In this document: piece after piece, positions 37,632 to 46,421 of the stretch | How the letters are laid out: every line of letters begins with the position of its first letter | Numbering within the stretch: position 1 is the first letter of the stretch | From: Coriobacteriaceae bacterium | GTDB taxonomy: Bacteria > Actinomycetota > Coriobacteriia > Coriobacteriales > Coriobacteriaceae | DNA length: 64,000 bases | Assembly (NCBI GenBank): GCA_902364645.1 | Contig: CABJEP010000015.1 | Coordinates: 1 to 64,000 of the forward strand | Direction of reading: 5' to 3' | The notes under the pieces: model-generated | The model's input: only the letters and a program-made list of their open reading frames with translations | What the model was told of the DNA's origin: nothing | Databases searched by the model: none | Position numbers and translations under genes: made by a program

Positions 37632-39959
37632 TTAAGCGGAAACTGCGGCGGAAGCAGTGTTGGTCTCGTCCTCGTCGGTCCAAGCATGTTTAGGCATGGG
37701 ACGGAAGATCTGGAAGAGCATCGCAACCAGCAGCACGATGGCCACAACCGTCCAGATACCAAACTGTCCAAGAACGAACAGGTTGTAGAACTGGTTGATG
37801 AACAGACCAATGACCCAAGCAAAGGCGCACTCGTAACCGATCGCGATGGCGGTCCACTTGCCGGAATCCATCTGGTTGCGGATAGTGCCCATGGCGGCAA
37901 AGCACGGAGCGCACAGCAGGTTGAACGCACCAAAGGCAACGCAAGCGCCCATAGTCGGGAACATGCCGGCGAACGCGGTCCACAGGCTCGGGTCGGTCTC
38001 GCCGGCGTCGGCGACGGACAGCAGCGAACCGGCGGTGGCGACGACGTTCTCCTTAGCGACAAGGCCCGAGACGGTCAGCGCAGTTGCCTGCCAGGTGCTA
38101 AAGCCGAGCGGGGCGAAGATCCAGGCGACCAGGTTACCCAGCATGGCAAGCACGGAGTAGTCCATGAACTCCTCGGGGATGCCCTCCATAGCAGGCAGGA
38201 AGCCAAACGTGCCGTTGTAGCTACCAAAGTTGGACAGGAACCACACCACGACAGTGGAGGCAAAGATGACCGTGCCGGCCTTCTTGATAAAGGCCCAGCA
38301 GCGCTCCCACACATGCAGCGCCCAAGAGCGGATCGCCGGGAAGTGGTAGGCAGGAAGCTCCATAACGAACGGCGTCGGACGGCCGGCGAAGAGCTTGGTC
38401 TTCTTGAGCATGAGGCCCGAGGCGATGACGGCAAAGACGCCCAGGAAGTAGAAGAGCGGGCTGATCCATGCGGCAGTGGTAGAAGAATCGCCGATGATGG
38501 AACCCATGAGCAGGGCGATGATCGGCAGCTTAGCGCCACAGGGAATAAACGTGGTGGTCATGACCGTCATGCGGCGGTCCTTCTCGTTCTCGATGGTCTT
38601 GGTGGCCATGACACCGGGGACACCGCAGCCCGAGGACACGAGCATGGGGATGAAGGACTTACCGGACAGGCCAAACCGGCGGAACACGCGGTCCATGATG
38701 AAGGCGACGCGGGCCATGTAGCCGCAGTCCTCCAGGAAAGACAGCATCACAAAGAGCAGGAACATCTGCGGGACGAAGCCGAAGATAGCGCCCAGGCCGC
38801 CGACGATGCCGTCGCAGACCAGCGAATCGACCAGGCCACCGTCCTCGGTACCGCCCGCCACAAGGGCGTCGTGCACCACGGTGGTGATGCCGGGGACATA
38901 GGGGCCGTACTGTGCCGGGTCGACCGAGTCGGCATTGTCGCCCGCAGCCTCAACAGCTGCGTCATAGGCGTCGCGACCCTGACCGAGCACGTACCAGCCG
39001 TCGGTGCCGAAGAGTTGGTCGTTGGTGAAGTCAGTCACCGTGCCGCCCAAGGTAGAGACGGCAATGTAGTACACACAGAACATGATGACCACAAAGATCG
39101 GCAGGCCCAGGATACGGTTGGTAACCACGCGGTCGATCTTCTCGGAGGTGCTCATCTTTGCCGGAGCCTTAGTGAGGCACTCGTCGATGATGTGGGCAAT
39201 CACGCCGTAGCGCTCGCCGGTGATGATGGACTCGGCGTCGTCGTCGCAATCCTGCTCGCACTGGGCGACCAGCTGCTCGACGCGAGCGGCCTTCTCCTTG
39301 GTGAGGTTGATGAGCTTGCAGGCGTCCGCGTCGCGCTCGAACAGCTTGACGGCGTAGTAGCGACGCTTGTTGGCGGGAACGCTCGCCGGCAGATTGTTCT
39401 CGATGTGGTCCAGAACGTCCTCAATGGAGGAATCGAACTTGTGCTTCGGCACCTGGCCCTTGGAAGCAGCGGACTTTTTGACCTGCTCGAATAGCTCCGT
39501 GATGCCCTTGTTCTTAAGAGCGGAGATCATCATGACCGGGCAGCCGAGCTTCTTGGAGAGCTTGTCCGTGTCGATCTTGTCGCCGTTCTTCTCGACCAAG
39601 TCGGCCATGTTGAGGGCAACGACCACGGGCAGGCCGGTCTCGATAACCTGAAGCGCCAGGTACAGGTTGCGCTCGAGGTTGGTAGCGTCGACCACCTGGA
39701 CGACGACATCAGGCTCGCCGCTCATGAGGTAATCGCGCGAGCACTGCTCCTCGGGGCTGTAGGGGGAAAGCGAGTAGATGCCAGGGAGGTCCGTGATGGT
39801 AACGTTCTTGTCGCTCAGGAGCTTGGCTTCCTTTTTCTCAACCGTGACGCCGGGCCAGTTGCCAACGTAGCCGTTGGCGCCGGTGATCAGGTTGAAAAGC
39901 GTGGTCTTGCCGCAGTTGGGGTTACCCGCCAGCGCGACATGGATCTGAGAGTCCGCCAT
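37632..39959 (-). CDS. feoB: Ferrous iron transporter FeoB
   Basis: Encodes 775 residues. The N-terminal G domain has the P-loop GNPNCGKTT (12-20), switch stretch GNWPGVTVEKKE, DLPGIYSL and NMAD. A helical GDI-like region (about 170-265) comes before the membrane part, with two gate domains (FGFVPQMFLLFVMLSFLEDCGYMAR and the second near 560). It carries Fe2+ across the cytoplasmic membrane. The gene follows two feoA genes and is followed by the cysteine-rich partner, the usual order feoA-feoA-feoB. The start ATG has AAGGA upstream. A candidate iron-repressor dyad lies in the feoA-feoB gap. Confidence 0.96.
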   Translation of the reverse strand: MADSQIHVALAGNPNCGKTTLFNLITGANGYVGNWPGVTVEKKEAKLLSDKNVTITDLPGIYSLSPYSPEEQCSRDYLMSGEPDVVVQVVDATNLERNLYLALQVIETGLPVVVALNMADLVEKNGDKIDTDKLSKKLGCPVMMISALKNKGITELFEQVKKSAASKGQVPKHKFDSSIEDVLDHIENNLPASVPANKRRYYAVKLFERDADACKLINLTKEKAARVEQLVAQCEQDCDDDAESIITGERYGVIAHIIDECLTKAPAKMSTSEKIDRVVTNRILGLPIFVVIMFCVYYIAVSTLGGTVTDFTNDQLFGTDGWYVLGQGRDAYDAAVEAAGDNADSVDPAQYGPYVPGITTVVHDALVAGGTEDGGLVDSLVCDGIVGGLGAIFGFVPQMFLLFVMLSFLEDCGYMARVAFIMDRVFRRFGLSGKSFIPMLVSSGCGVPGVMATKTIENEKDRRMTVMTTTFIPCGAKLPIIALLMGSIIGDSSTTAAWISPLFYFLGVFAVIASGLMLKKTKLFAGRPTPFVMELPAYHFPAIRSWALHVWERCWAFIKKAGTVIFASTVVVWFLSNFGSYNGTFGFLPAMEGIPEEFMDYSVLAMLGNLVAWIFAPLGFSTWQATALTVSGLVAKENVVATAGSLLSVADAGETDPSLWTAFAGMFPTMGACVAFGAFNLLCAPCFAAMGTIRNQMDSGKWTAIAIGYECAFAWVIGLFINQFYNLFVLGQFGIWTVVAIVLLVAMLFQIFRPMPKHAWTDEDETNTASAAVSA

Positions 39960-40034
39960 TCAATCCTTCTTCCTTGTGTGCCCGCGCTGCTTTCTCCGCG
40001 CGAGCTGGATAATGTGCTTCAAAGTTGCTGCATT

Positions 40035-40054
40035 AAGTTAGAAAAACCTAACTT
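40035..40054. promoter_or_regulatory. Candidate metal-repressor dyad between feoA and feoB
   Basis: AAGTTAG (40035-40041) and CTAACTT (40048-40054) form a perfect inverted repeat with a 6-base gap, much like DtxR/MntR family operators. The half-site recurs upstream of the operon. Confidence 0.5.
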
Positions 40055-40082
40055 TATCTGCAGAAATACTCGCCGCTGGCCC

Positions 40083-40304
40083 TTACTGGACCTCGACGAC
40101 GGCAGCCTCCTCCTTGCGGATGGAAAGCTCGTAGCCGCGCACGTTGATCTCGACCGGATCTCCGAGCGGTGCGACCTTTACGACCTTAAACGACGTGCCC
40201 TTGATGAGCCCCAGGTCCATAAGGTGACGGCGCAGTGCACCCTCACCGTGAAGCTTGACGATGGTAGAGCTCTCGCCCACCTTGACGTCACCCAACGTCT
40301 TCAT
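40083..40304 (-). CDS. feoA: FeoA family protein
   Basis: Encodes 73 residues forming the SH3-like fold of FeoA: LGDVKVGESSTIVKL, RRHLMDLGLIKGTSFKVV and a C-terminal ELSIRKEEAAVVEV strand. It is a cytosolic partner that supports FeoB-mediated iron uptake. It is the second of two feoA-type genes ahead of feoB; the start ATG has AAAGGGGG eight bases upstream. Confidence 0.92.
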   Translation of the reverse strand: MKTLGDVKVGESSTIVKLHGEGALRRHLMDLGLIKGTSFKVVKVAPLGDPVEINVRGYELSIRKEEAAVVEVQ

Positions 40305-40344
40305 GTACTTGTCCCCCTTTCAGCTTTTTGCGAAATGCTGCGAA

Positions 40345-40587
40345 CTAACCGACGGTCATGATGTGCATGGCAACCTTGGAATCGATACCAAAGCGTGCAC
40401 CCAGCACCGTGACGATGATATTGGCGCCACTCGAGCTCACCACGTGGATCTCGCTGCCCTCGACAAAGCCGAGGTCCTTGAGGTGGTGCTTCATGTCCTC
40501 ATTGCCCTTTACACGAGACACGCGCACGGTTTCGCCCGCCTTTACCATCGAAAGCGGCATAGCCGGCATCTGCGGTCCGCAAGACAT
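40345..40587 (-). CDS. FeoA family protein, first copy
   Basis: Encodes 80 residues of the same SH3-like fold (MVKAGETVRVSRVKGNEDMKHHLKDLGFVEGSEIHVV, ARFGIDSKVAMHI) with a short N-terminal extension containing a cysteine (MSCGPQMP). It lies 40 bp ahead of the second feoA. Two feoA genes before feoB are common in anaerobes. The start ATG has AGGAG seven bases upstream and this is the first gene of the operon. Confidence 0.9.
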   Translation of the reverse strand: MSCGPQMPAMPLSMVKAGETVRVSRVKGNEDMKHHLKDLGFVEGSEIHVVSSSGANIIVTVLGARFGIDSKVAMHIMTVG

Positions 40588-40630
40588 GAGTGAGCTCCTA
40601 ACATCGGTTCGTCCTCAACATCGACATGGC

Positions 40631-40684
40631 AAAAGTTAGCCACGTCTATGTTCGCTTTAGTAAACTAGCACGTGGTTAACTTTT
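40631..40684. promoter_or_regulatory. Candidate iron-dependent operator upstream of the feo operon
   Basis: AAAAGTTAGCCACGT (40631-40645) and ACGTGGTTAACTTTT (40670-40684) are inverted copies with one mismatch, 45-100 bp before the first feoA start. The half-site matches the one between feoA and feoB, which suggests a DtxR-type repressor. No such repressor gene is in the window. Confidence 0.5.
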
Positions 40685-40736
40685 TTGGAAGGGTCCCCAT
40701 TCAGTTTTCGAAAAAGTTTCCTATACGAAACAAAAG

Positions 40737-40769
40737 AGGCACCGCAAAGACCATCTCTTTGCGGTGCCT
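40737..40769 (-). terminator. Terminator of the HPr gene
   Basis: AGGCACCGCAAAGA (40737-40750) pairs with TCTTTGCGGTGCCT (40756-40769), then TCTTTTGTTT on the minus strand. It lies 55 bp past the stop codon. Confidence 0.9.
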
Positions 40770-40823
40770 TGTCATACCAATTTATGCAACAAAGGGGCCT
40801 GTCCCCTTGTCACATTGTTGAGG

Positions 40824-41072
40824 TTAGAGCGAGAGGTTTCTGATCGATGTGACGCAGGAGGCCTCATCCACGCCCGAAACGCGGAACACGATGTCTTCGC
40901 CACATTCGCCGTAGAGAGCCATGAGCCCCATCACATCGCGGCCGTCGGTATGGCGATCGCCGATGCTGACCGATACGTCGCTACGATGCTTGGCAATAAT
41001 GTCATAGAGCAGCGCAACCGGGCGGGCATGCAATCCCAACGGATCTTTAATCGTCTTTGTAAACTCGACCAT
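40824..41072 (-). CDS. HPr family phosphocarrier protein with Asp at position 46
   Basis: Encodes 82 residues of the PTS phosphocarrier fold. His15, which takes phosphate from enzyme I, is present in GLHARP. The regulatory site that in Firmicutes carries Ser46 reads GRDVMGLMAL, so position 46 is aspartate and cannot be phosphorylated by HPr kinase. The protein could serve the beta-glucoside PTS above, or be a dedicated paralogue; no enzyme I gene is nearby. The start ATG has GGGAGG four bases upstream; a longer in-frame frame extends back into aspS and was rejected. Confidence 0.87.
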   Translation of the reverse strand: MVEFTKTIKDPLGLHARPVALLYDIIAKHRSDVSVSIGDRHTDGRDVMGLMALYGECGEDIVFRVSGVDEASCVTSIRNLSL

Positions 41073-41157
41073 GTCCCCTCCCGCGGCATCGCACATTCGG
41101 CCGGCAAACCCAGCCACGTGGTAGTTATTGTACGTTACCGGCGCACCCCCGTCCCAC

Positions 41158-41192
41158 AAAAAACGAGGGAAGGCACGCGTCCTTCCCTCGTT
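41158..41192 (-). terminator. Terminator of aspS
   Basis: A 12-bp perfect stem (AACGAGGGAAGG, 41162-41173, with 41181-41192) is followed by TTTTTTG on the minus strand, 24 bp past the stop. Confidence 0.93.
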
Positions 41193-41215
41193 GCGGGCAA
41201 TATGTAGCCGCTCGC

Positions 41216-43003
41216 TTACATCAGGCGCAGGCTGACATCCTTGAGCTGGGCGCCGGAAACGGCACTCGGAGCGCCCGACATAAGGTCGGAGCCGCTGGCC
41301 GTCTTGGGGAACGCCATGACGTCGCGGATGGAGTCGGAACCGGTGAGCAGCATGCACACGCGATCCAGACCCAGAGCGAAACCGCCCATCGGGGGTGCAC
41401 CAAACTTGAGCGCCTCCATGAGGAAGCCAAACTGCGACTCGGCGCGCTCCTCGGTAAAGCCCAGGAGCTTGAGCATGGACATCTGCATCTCGGCGTTGTG
41501 GATACGCATACCGCCGCCGCCGGCCTCAAAGCCGTCCATGACAAAGTCGTAGGTGCACGAACCGGCTGCCAGCGGGTCGGCCTCGATCTTGGCGATGTCG
41601 GTCTCGGTCGGCAGGGTGAAGGGCTGGTGCTCGGCAGCGTAAGCCTTGCGATCCTCGTCCCAGTGGAACAGCGGGAAGTTGACGACCCACAGGAAGTCGT
41701 GGCCCTCGCGCTTGATCTCGAGCGCATTGGCCATGTGGGAACGCATGCCGCCCAGGATCTCGTCGGAGAGCAGGCGCGGACCGGCGGCGAACATCACAAG
41801 GTCGCCGGGCTCGACGCCCATGCGCTCGCGCAGAGCCGCCATCTCCTCGTCCGAGAAGAACTTGACGATGGGGCTGTTGATGGAGCCGTCCTCGCGGAAT
41901 GCGATCCAGGCCAGGCCCTTGGCGCCAAACGTGGAGGCCACACCGGCGAGCTTATCGATCTTGGCGCGAGCCCAGGCACCGGCGCCCTTGGCGTTGATGG
42001 CCTTGACGACGGAGCCCTCCTCGTTTGCGGCAGTCGCAAAGACCTTGAACTTGGAGTTGGCAAAGATGTCGGTCAGGTCGACCAGGTGCATGCCATAGCG
42101 GGTATCGGGCTTGTCAGAGCCATAGGTGTCCATGGCTTCCCAATAGTCCATGCGGCGCAGCGGCGTGGGCATCTCGACACCCATGCGGCCGAAGGCGTCG
42201 GCCAGGACCTCCTCGAGCGCGCTCATAACGTCGTTCTGGTCCACGAAGGACATCTCGATATCGACCTGGGTGAACTCGGGCTGACGGTCGGCACGCAAGT
42301 CCTCGTCGCGGAAGCACTTGGCAACCTGGTAGTAGCGCTCGACGCCACCGACCATAAGCAGCTGCTTCAGGAGCTGAGGGGACTGCGGCAGGGCGTAGAA
42401 GTTGCCCGGCTGGATGCGGCTGGGAACGATGAAGTCGCGGGCGCCCTCGGGCGTGGACTTGAACAGGGAGGGCGTCTCGACCTCCATGAACTCACGGTTG
42501 TGCAGCGCCTCGCGAATGGCAAAGGTAAAGTCGGAGCGCAGCTTGAGGTTGGCCATCATCTCGGGACGACGGAGGTCCAGATAGCGATAGCGCAGACGGG
42601 TGTCCTCGCTGGTCTCGATGCCGTCCTCAATCTGGAACGGCGGGGTGACGGATGTGTTGAGCACCTCGGCGTGGTCGGTCAGGACCTCGATCTCGCCGGT
42701 CGCGAGCTTGGTGTTGGTGGTCTCCTCGCCACGGGCGCGCACGACGCCGTGAATCTTGATGGGCCACTCGGGACGCATGGTCTCGGCGATCTTAAAGGCG
42801 TCGCCGTCGGAGTGCTCGGGGTCGAAGGTGAGCTGCGTGATGCCCTCGCGGTCGCGAAGGTCGCAGAAGATAAGGCCGCCGTGGTCGCGGCGACGGCTCA
42901 CCCAACCGGTGAGGGTGACCTCTTCGCCCACGTTCTCGCGGCGAAGCTCGCCGCAGGTACGGGTGTGCATGGAATGCTCGTCGATGGGACGGGTCTGGCT
43001 CAT
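41216..43003 (-). CDS. aspS: Aspartyl-tRNA synthetase
   Basis: Encodes 595 residues, the length of the bacterial-type enzyme. It has the N-terminal anticodon-binding OB fold (EEVTLTGWVSRRRDHGG), class II motif 2 FRDEDLRADRQPEFTQ with its loop, the bacterial GAD insertion (about 285-420) and motif 3 GFALGLDRVCMLL. It charges tRNA-Asp, or tRNA-Asp and tRNA-Asn if non-discriminating; sequence by eye does not decide. The start ATG has AGGAGG nine bases upstream. No T-box leader was recognised. Confidence 0.97.
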   Translation of the reverse strand: MSQTRPIDEHSMHTRTCGELRRENVGEEVTLTGWVSRRRDHGGLIFCDLRDREGITQLTFDPEHSDGDAFKIAETMRPEWPIKIHGVVRARGEETTNTKLATGEIEVLTDHAEVLNTSVTPPFQIEDGIETSEDTRLRYRYLDLRRPEMMANLKLRSDFTFAIREALHNREFMEVETPSLFKSTPEGARDFIVPSRIQPGNFYALPQSPQLLKQLLMVGGVERYYQVAKCFRDEDLRADRQPEFTQVDIEMSFVDQNDVMSALEEVLADAFGRMGVEMPTPLRRMDYWEAMDTYGSDKPDTRYGMHLVDLTDIFANSKFKVFATAANEEGSVVKAINAKGAGAWARAKIDKLAGVASTFGAKGLAWIAFREDGSINSPIVKFFSDEEMAALRERMGVEPGDLVMFAAGPRLLSDEILGGMRSHMANALEIKREGHDFLWVVNFPLFHWDEDRKAYAAEHQPFTLPTETDIAKIEADPLAAGSCTYDFVMDGFEAGGGGMRIHNAEMQMSMLKLLGFTEERAESQFGFLMEALKFGAPPMGGFALGLDRVCMLLTGSDSIRDVMAFPKTASGSDLMSGAPSAVSGAQLKDVSLRLM

Positions 43004-43259
43004 ACCAGTGATCCTCCTTTATGGATCTGTGCCGCCCCGTGTCGTTCCGGGCGGCGTCGTACAGATTTGCCTGGCCTGCGTAAACCGCGCAGCCAGACAT
43101 GGCGTTCTATCTTATCGCACCTGTGTCGATGTGCCGCGAAAAAGTAGCTCTTGCCCAAAGACTTGACGGAGACGAAACAATTGACACGCCGCGGCACCCG
43201 CCCGCACTCGTCACGTGCGACAATATGCCCCAATAAAACAGCACTCGGAAAGGCCCGCC

Positions 43260-43895
43260 ATGACTGCACGCCTCATCGTTATGGATATCGACTCCACGCT
43301 CATCAACCAGGAGGTCATCGACCTGTTGGGCGAAGAGGCCGGCGTGGGCGAGCAGGTGGCACAGATCACCGAACGCGCCATGCGCGGCGAGCTTGACTTT
43401 AAGCAGGCGCTCGAGGAGCGCGTGGGGCTGCTCGCCGGCCTGGACGAGAGCGTGTTCGAGCGCACCTTTGAGCGCGTGACATTTACCCCCGGCGCGTTGG
43501 AGCTTGTGCGCTCAGCGCACAGCAAGGGCTGGAAGGTCGGCGTGGTAAGCGGCGGCTTTCACGAGGTCGCCGACAAGATCGTGGCCGCCGCGGGCATCGA
43601 TTTTTGCCTGGCCAACCGCCTGGAAGTCGTGGACGGCAAGCTCACCGGCAAGCTGGCGGCCGACATCGTGACCAAGGAGTCCAAGCTCATCCAGCTGCTA
43701 GATTGGGCAGTTGAGTGCGGCGTCGATATGGCCCACACGGTCGCGATCGGCGACGGCGCCAACGACATCCCCATGATTCAGGCCGCGGGCACGGGCATCG
43801 CGTTTTGCGCCAAGCCCAAGACGCGCGAGGCGGCCCCGTTTGCCATCGACGAACGCAACCTGATGCTCGCCATGGACATCATCCTGCGCGACTAG
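43260..43895 (+). CDS. serB: Phosphoserine phosphatase
   Basis: Encodes 211 residues of HAD subfamily IB. Motif I is VMDIDSTLINQEVID (about 8-22), the serine of motif II lies in VVSGGFHEVAD, and motif III/IV in AIGDGANDIPMIQAAGTGIAF. The enzyme removes phosphate from phosphoserine, the last step of serine synthesis. It lacks the ACT-like N-terminal domain of longer SerB proteins. The start ATG has GGAAAGG upstream; a longer frame starting at 43215 was rejected. It is on the plus strand opposite aspS, with a TTGACG/TTGACA-rich promoter region between them. Confidence 0.92.
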   Translation: MTARLIVMDIDSTLINQEVIDLLGEEAGVGEQVAQITERAMRGELDFKQALEERVGLLAGLDESVFERTFERVTFTPGALELVRSAHSKGWKVGVVSGGFHEVADKIVAAAGIDFCLANRLEVVDGKLTGKLAADIVTKESKLIQLLDWAVECGVDMAHTVAIGDGANDIPMIQAAGTGIAFCAKPKTREAAPFAIDERNLMLAMDIILRD

Positions 43896-43931
43896 TCAAT
43901 CCATCTAACAAGTGAATCAGTCTGTCCTATA

Positions 43932-43965
43932 GTTTCCGAACAATTTTGTCTTAGTGTTCGGAAAC
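43932..43965 (+). promoter_or_regulatory. Inverted repeat upstream of larB
   Basis: GTTTCCGAACA (43932-43942) and TGTTCGGAAAC (43955-43965) are exact inverted copies 12 bp apart, 45 bp before the larB start. They could be the operator of the TetR regulator encoded at the end of the same unit, or a leader hairpin. Confidence 0.5.
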
Positions 43966-44009
43966 ATACCCTTTGAGTGCTAGACTTTGCGCCGTCGAAG
44001 GGAACATAT

Positions 44010-44792
44010 ATGGATAAGCGAGATCTTGAGCAATTGCTGAGCGATGTTGCCGGCGGAGCAGTCACCCCTGCCGACGCCCTCACGCGCATCCAGACGGCTC
44101 CGACCGCCGATTTGGGCTTTGCGCAGCTCGATCTTTCGCGCGGGGTGCGCCAGGGAGCCGGCGAGGTTGTCTACGGGGCCGGTAAAACCGCCGATCAGAT
44201 TGCCGCCATTATCGAAGCACTGCGCGATGCCGGCCAGGAGCGCATCCTGGTCACGCGCTTGGATGCCGAAAAAGCCGCGCGCACCGCTGAGCTTCTCGGC
44301 AACGGCATCGACCTGGGATATGTCCCGGACGCCCAGCTCGCCCTCGTGGGCGGCAAGCCCTCCCCCACCGGCAACGGACGCATCGTCGTCGCCTGCGCCG
44401 GCACGAGCGACCTGCCCGTCGCCGAAGAAGCCGCGTTGACGGCCGAGTTCTATGGCAACGAGGTCGACCGCCTCTACGACGTAGGTGTCGCCGGCCTGCA
44501 CCGCCTACTCGCGCATGCCGAGGAGCTTGCTCAGGCGCAGGTGGTCATCGCCATCGCCGGCATGGAGGGCGCACTGGCGAGCGTTGTCGGCGGCCTGGTA
44601 AGCTGTCCGGTCATAGCCGTTCCCACCAGCGTGGGTTACGGCGCGAGCTTTGGTGGCGTAGCCGCGCTGCTCGCCATGCTCAACTCCTGCGCCAGCGGCG
44701 TTTCGGTCGTCAACATCGACAACGGCTTTGGTGCCGCCTACCAGGCAAGTCTTATCAATCATCTGGGCGCCGGCACGCCCTGCGCCCGTTAA
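44010..44792 (+). CDS. larB: LarB, pyridinium-3,5-biscarboxylate mononucleotide synthase
   Basis: Encodes 260 residues. LarB carboxylates and hydrolyses nicotinate adenine dinucleotide, the first step toward the nickel-pincer cofactor of lactate racemase. The C-terminal half is a PurE-like fold (VVACAGTSDLPVAEEAALTAE, VGVAGLHRLL, GMEGALASVVGGL, VPTSVGYGASFGG). The start ATG behind GAAGGGAAC was chosen over a frame starting 33 bases earlier. The larC start lies 11 bases past its stop, so the two are co-transcribed. A perfect inverted repeat lies upstream. Confidence 0.93.
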   Translation: MDKRDLEQLLSDVAGGAVTPADALTRIQTAPTADLGFAQLDLSRGVRQGAGEVVYGAGKTADQIAAIIEALRDAGQERILVTRLDAEKAARTAELLGNGIDLGYVPDAQLALVGGKPSPTGNGRIVVACAGTSDLPVAEEAALTAEFYGNEVDRLYDVGVAGLHRLLAHAEELAQAQVVIAIAGMEGALASVVGGLVSCPVIAVPTSVGYGASFGGVAALLAMLNSCASGVSVVNIDNGFGAAYQASLINHLGAGTPCAR

Positions 44793-44802
44793 GGAGCATT
44801 CC

Positions 44803-45720
44803 ATGTCCAATCATCAGCACACGCTTATCATCGACGGCACCTCGGGCATCAGCGGCGATATGACCGTCGCGGCCCTGCTCGACCTAGGCGCCAGCGAGGA
44901 GCACCTGCGCGAGCAGCTCGCCACGCTGCCGGTCGACGGCTTTACGATCGCCGTCACACGCGTAAGCAAGCATGGCATCGACGCCTGCGACTTTGACGTC
45001 CAGCTTGCAGAGGAACTCGAGAACCACGATCACGATATGGCCTGGCTCTACGGCAACAAAGCGGCTGCCGAGCACACACACGAGCATGAGCACCACCATC
45101 ATGATCATGGCGAGCACGAGCACGAGCACTGCCACGAGCATGACCATGAGGCCCACGGTCATGGCCACGAGGGTCACCATCACGCCCACGGCCATCACCA
45201 CCGTTCTTTGGCGGACGTCACCGCCATCATCGATGGCTCGCAGCTAAGCGATGGCGCCAAGCGTCGCGCCCTCGCCATTTTTTCCGTACTCGCTGATGCC
45301 GAGGCAAAGGCTCACGGCAAAACGCCCGACACCGTCCTGTTTCATGAGGTGGGCGCCGTCGACTCCGTCGTCGACGTCTGCTCCGTTGCCATCTGCCTCG
45401 ACGATCTGGGTATTGAGGATATCGTGGTCGAGTCGCTCTCCGAGGGCCACGGAACCATCCGTTGCGCCCACGGCCTTATGCCCATTCCCGTCCCCGCTGT
45501 CGTCAACCTGTGTCAGGCGGGCAATATCGCCCTCACGCCTGCACCGGTCGCTGGTGAGCTCGTGACGCCCACGGGCGCTGCCGTCGTCGCCGCACTGCGC
45601 ACGTCCGAGCACCTGCCGGTCCGTTACCACATCGAGGCCGTCGGCTACGGCGCCGGCAAGCGCCCTTACGAGGGCTGCTCCGGCACGCTCCGCTGCCTGC
45701 TCGTTCACGCGGACGCATAG
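44803..45720 (+). CDS. larC: LarC N-terminal domain (LarC1), nickel insertion protein
   Basis: Encodes 305 residues. LarC inserts nickel into the pincer cofactor. The signatures are IIDGTSGISGDMTVAALLDLG, FHEVGAVDSVVDV, GHGTIRCAHGLMPIPVPAV and GELVTPTGAAVV. Between about 85 and 130 lies a histidine-rich stretch (about 24 His), probably a nickel store. The protein stops at GCSGTLRCLLVHADA, exactly where the LarC1 part ends; the roughly 120-residue LarC2 part is not encoded after it in any frame, because the TetR gene starts three bases later. In Lactobacillus LarC2 is joined by frameshifting. The start ATG is preceded by AAGGAG. Confidence 0.88.
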   Translation: MSNHQHTLIIDGTSGISGDMTVAALLDLGASEEHLREQLATLPVDGFTIAVTRVSKHGIDACDFDVQLAEELENHDHDMAWLYGNKAAAEHTHEHEHHHHDHGEHEHEHCHEHDHEAHGHGHEGHHHAHGHHHRSLADVTAIIDGSQLSDGAKRRALAIFSVLADAEAKAHGKTPDTVLFHEVGAVDSVVDVCSVAICLDDLGIEDIVVESLSEGHGTIRCAHGLMPIPVPAVVNLCQAGNIALTPAPVAGELVTPTGAAVVAALRTSEHLPVRYHIEAVGYGAGKRPYEGCSGTLRCLLVHADA

Positions 45721-45722
45721 CC

Positions 45723-46262
45723 ATGGATGCCCGCAAGGAAAAAAGCCGCGCCGCCATCGTTGCAGCATTCTCCGAGCTCCTTCGCGAGGAGGACTACGGC
45801 AAGATCACCGTCGGCGACATCATCGCTCGCGCCCATGTGGGTCGGGCCACGTTCTACGGCCTCTTCAAGAGCAAAGATGACCTACTGTCCGAGCTCGTGA
45901 GCGACATCTGCACCCACGCCCTCGACGACGATGGCACACCGCTCGATGATCCGCTCGTACAAGTCGAGCATATCCTCAACAACCTCTGGGAACGCCGCCA
46001 GGGCGTACGAGCCCTCGTAGCCGGCGCCGGCTCACGCGTCTTCGCCGACTGCTTACGCAAGACCATCATGTCACGAGCAGCCGAAACCGTCCCCACCGAC
46101 CCAAACGGCCCCGCCGCCACCATGGACCGAAGCTTCCTACTACACCACATAGCCTCAAGCTTCGTAGGAATGGTCCAATGGTGGGCCTGGCACAACTTCC
46201 AAGCAGACAAAGCCGAAGTAGCCAAAGACTACCTATCAGCCATTAAGCCTCTCTTCAGCTAA
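45723..46262 (+). CDS. TetR/AcrR family transcriptional regulator
   Basis: Encodes 179 residues. The N-terminal helix-turn-helix (about 5-55, SRAAIVAAFSELLREEDYGKITVGDIIARAHVGRATFYGLFKSKDDLL) is standard; the ligand domain (about 60-179) has a C-terminal WWAWHNFQADKAEVAKDYL helix seen in TetR_C_7-like members. It starts two bases after the larC stop, so it belongs to the larBC unit and probably senses lactate or a related compound. Its operator may be the inverted repeat before larB. In Lactobacillus the lar genes are controlled by a Crp-type protein instead. Confidence 0.88.
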   Translation: MDARKEKSRAAIVAAFSELLREEDYGKITVGDIIARAHVGRATFYGLFKSKDDLLSELVSDICTHALDDDGTPLDDPLVQVEHILNNLWERRQGVRALVAGAGSRVFADCLRKTIMSRAAETVPTDPNGPAATMDRSFLLHHIASSFVGMVQWWAWHNFQADKAEVAKDYLSAIKPLFS

Positions 46263-46421
46263 GTAAGAAGCCCATCCCAAAGCATCGCCCCAACCCAAGC
46301 CGCCACGCATCCCAAAGTGTCACTCGCGCTTCAACGCCCCTACCAGCAACAAGCCCCTCCCATCCAAATTCAGATTTATATGTTGGGTTGCTTGTTCCAA
46401 CGCGACTAAGATCCCGCAGCT

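Noticed and set aside
43004..43100. T-box leader before aspS
   Set aside because: No T-box sequence with a following terminator could be made out; the stretch holds only a G+C-rich imperfect hairpin.
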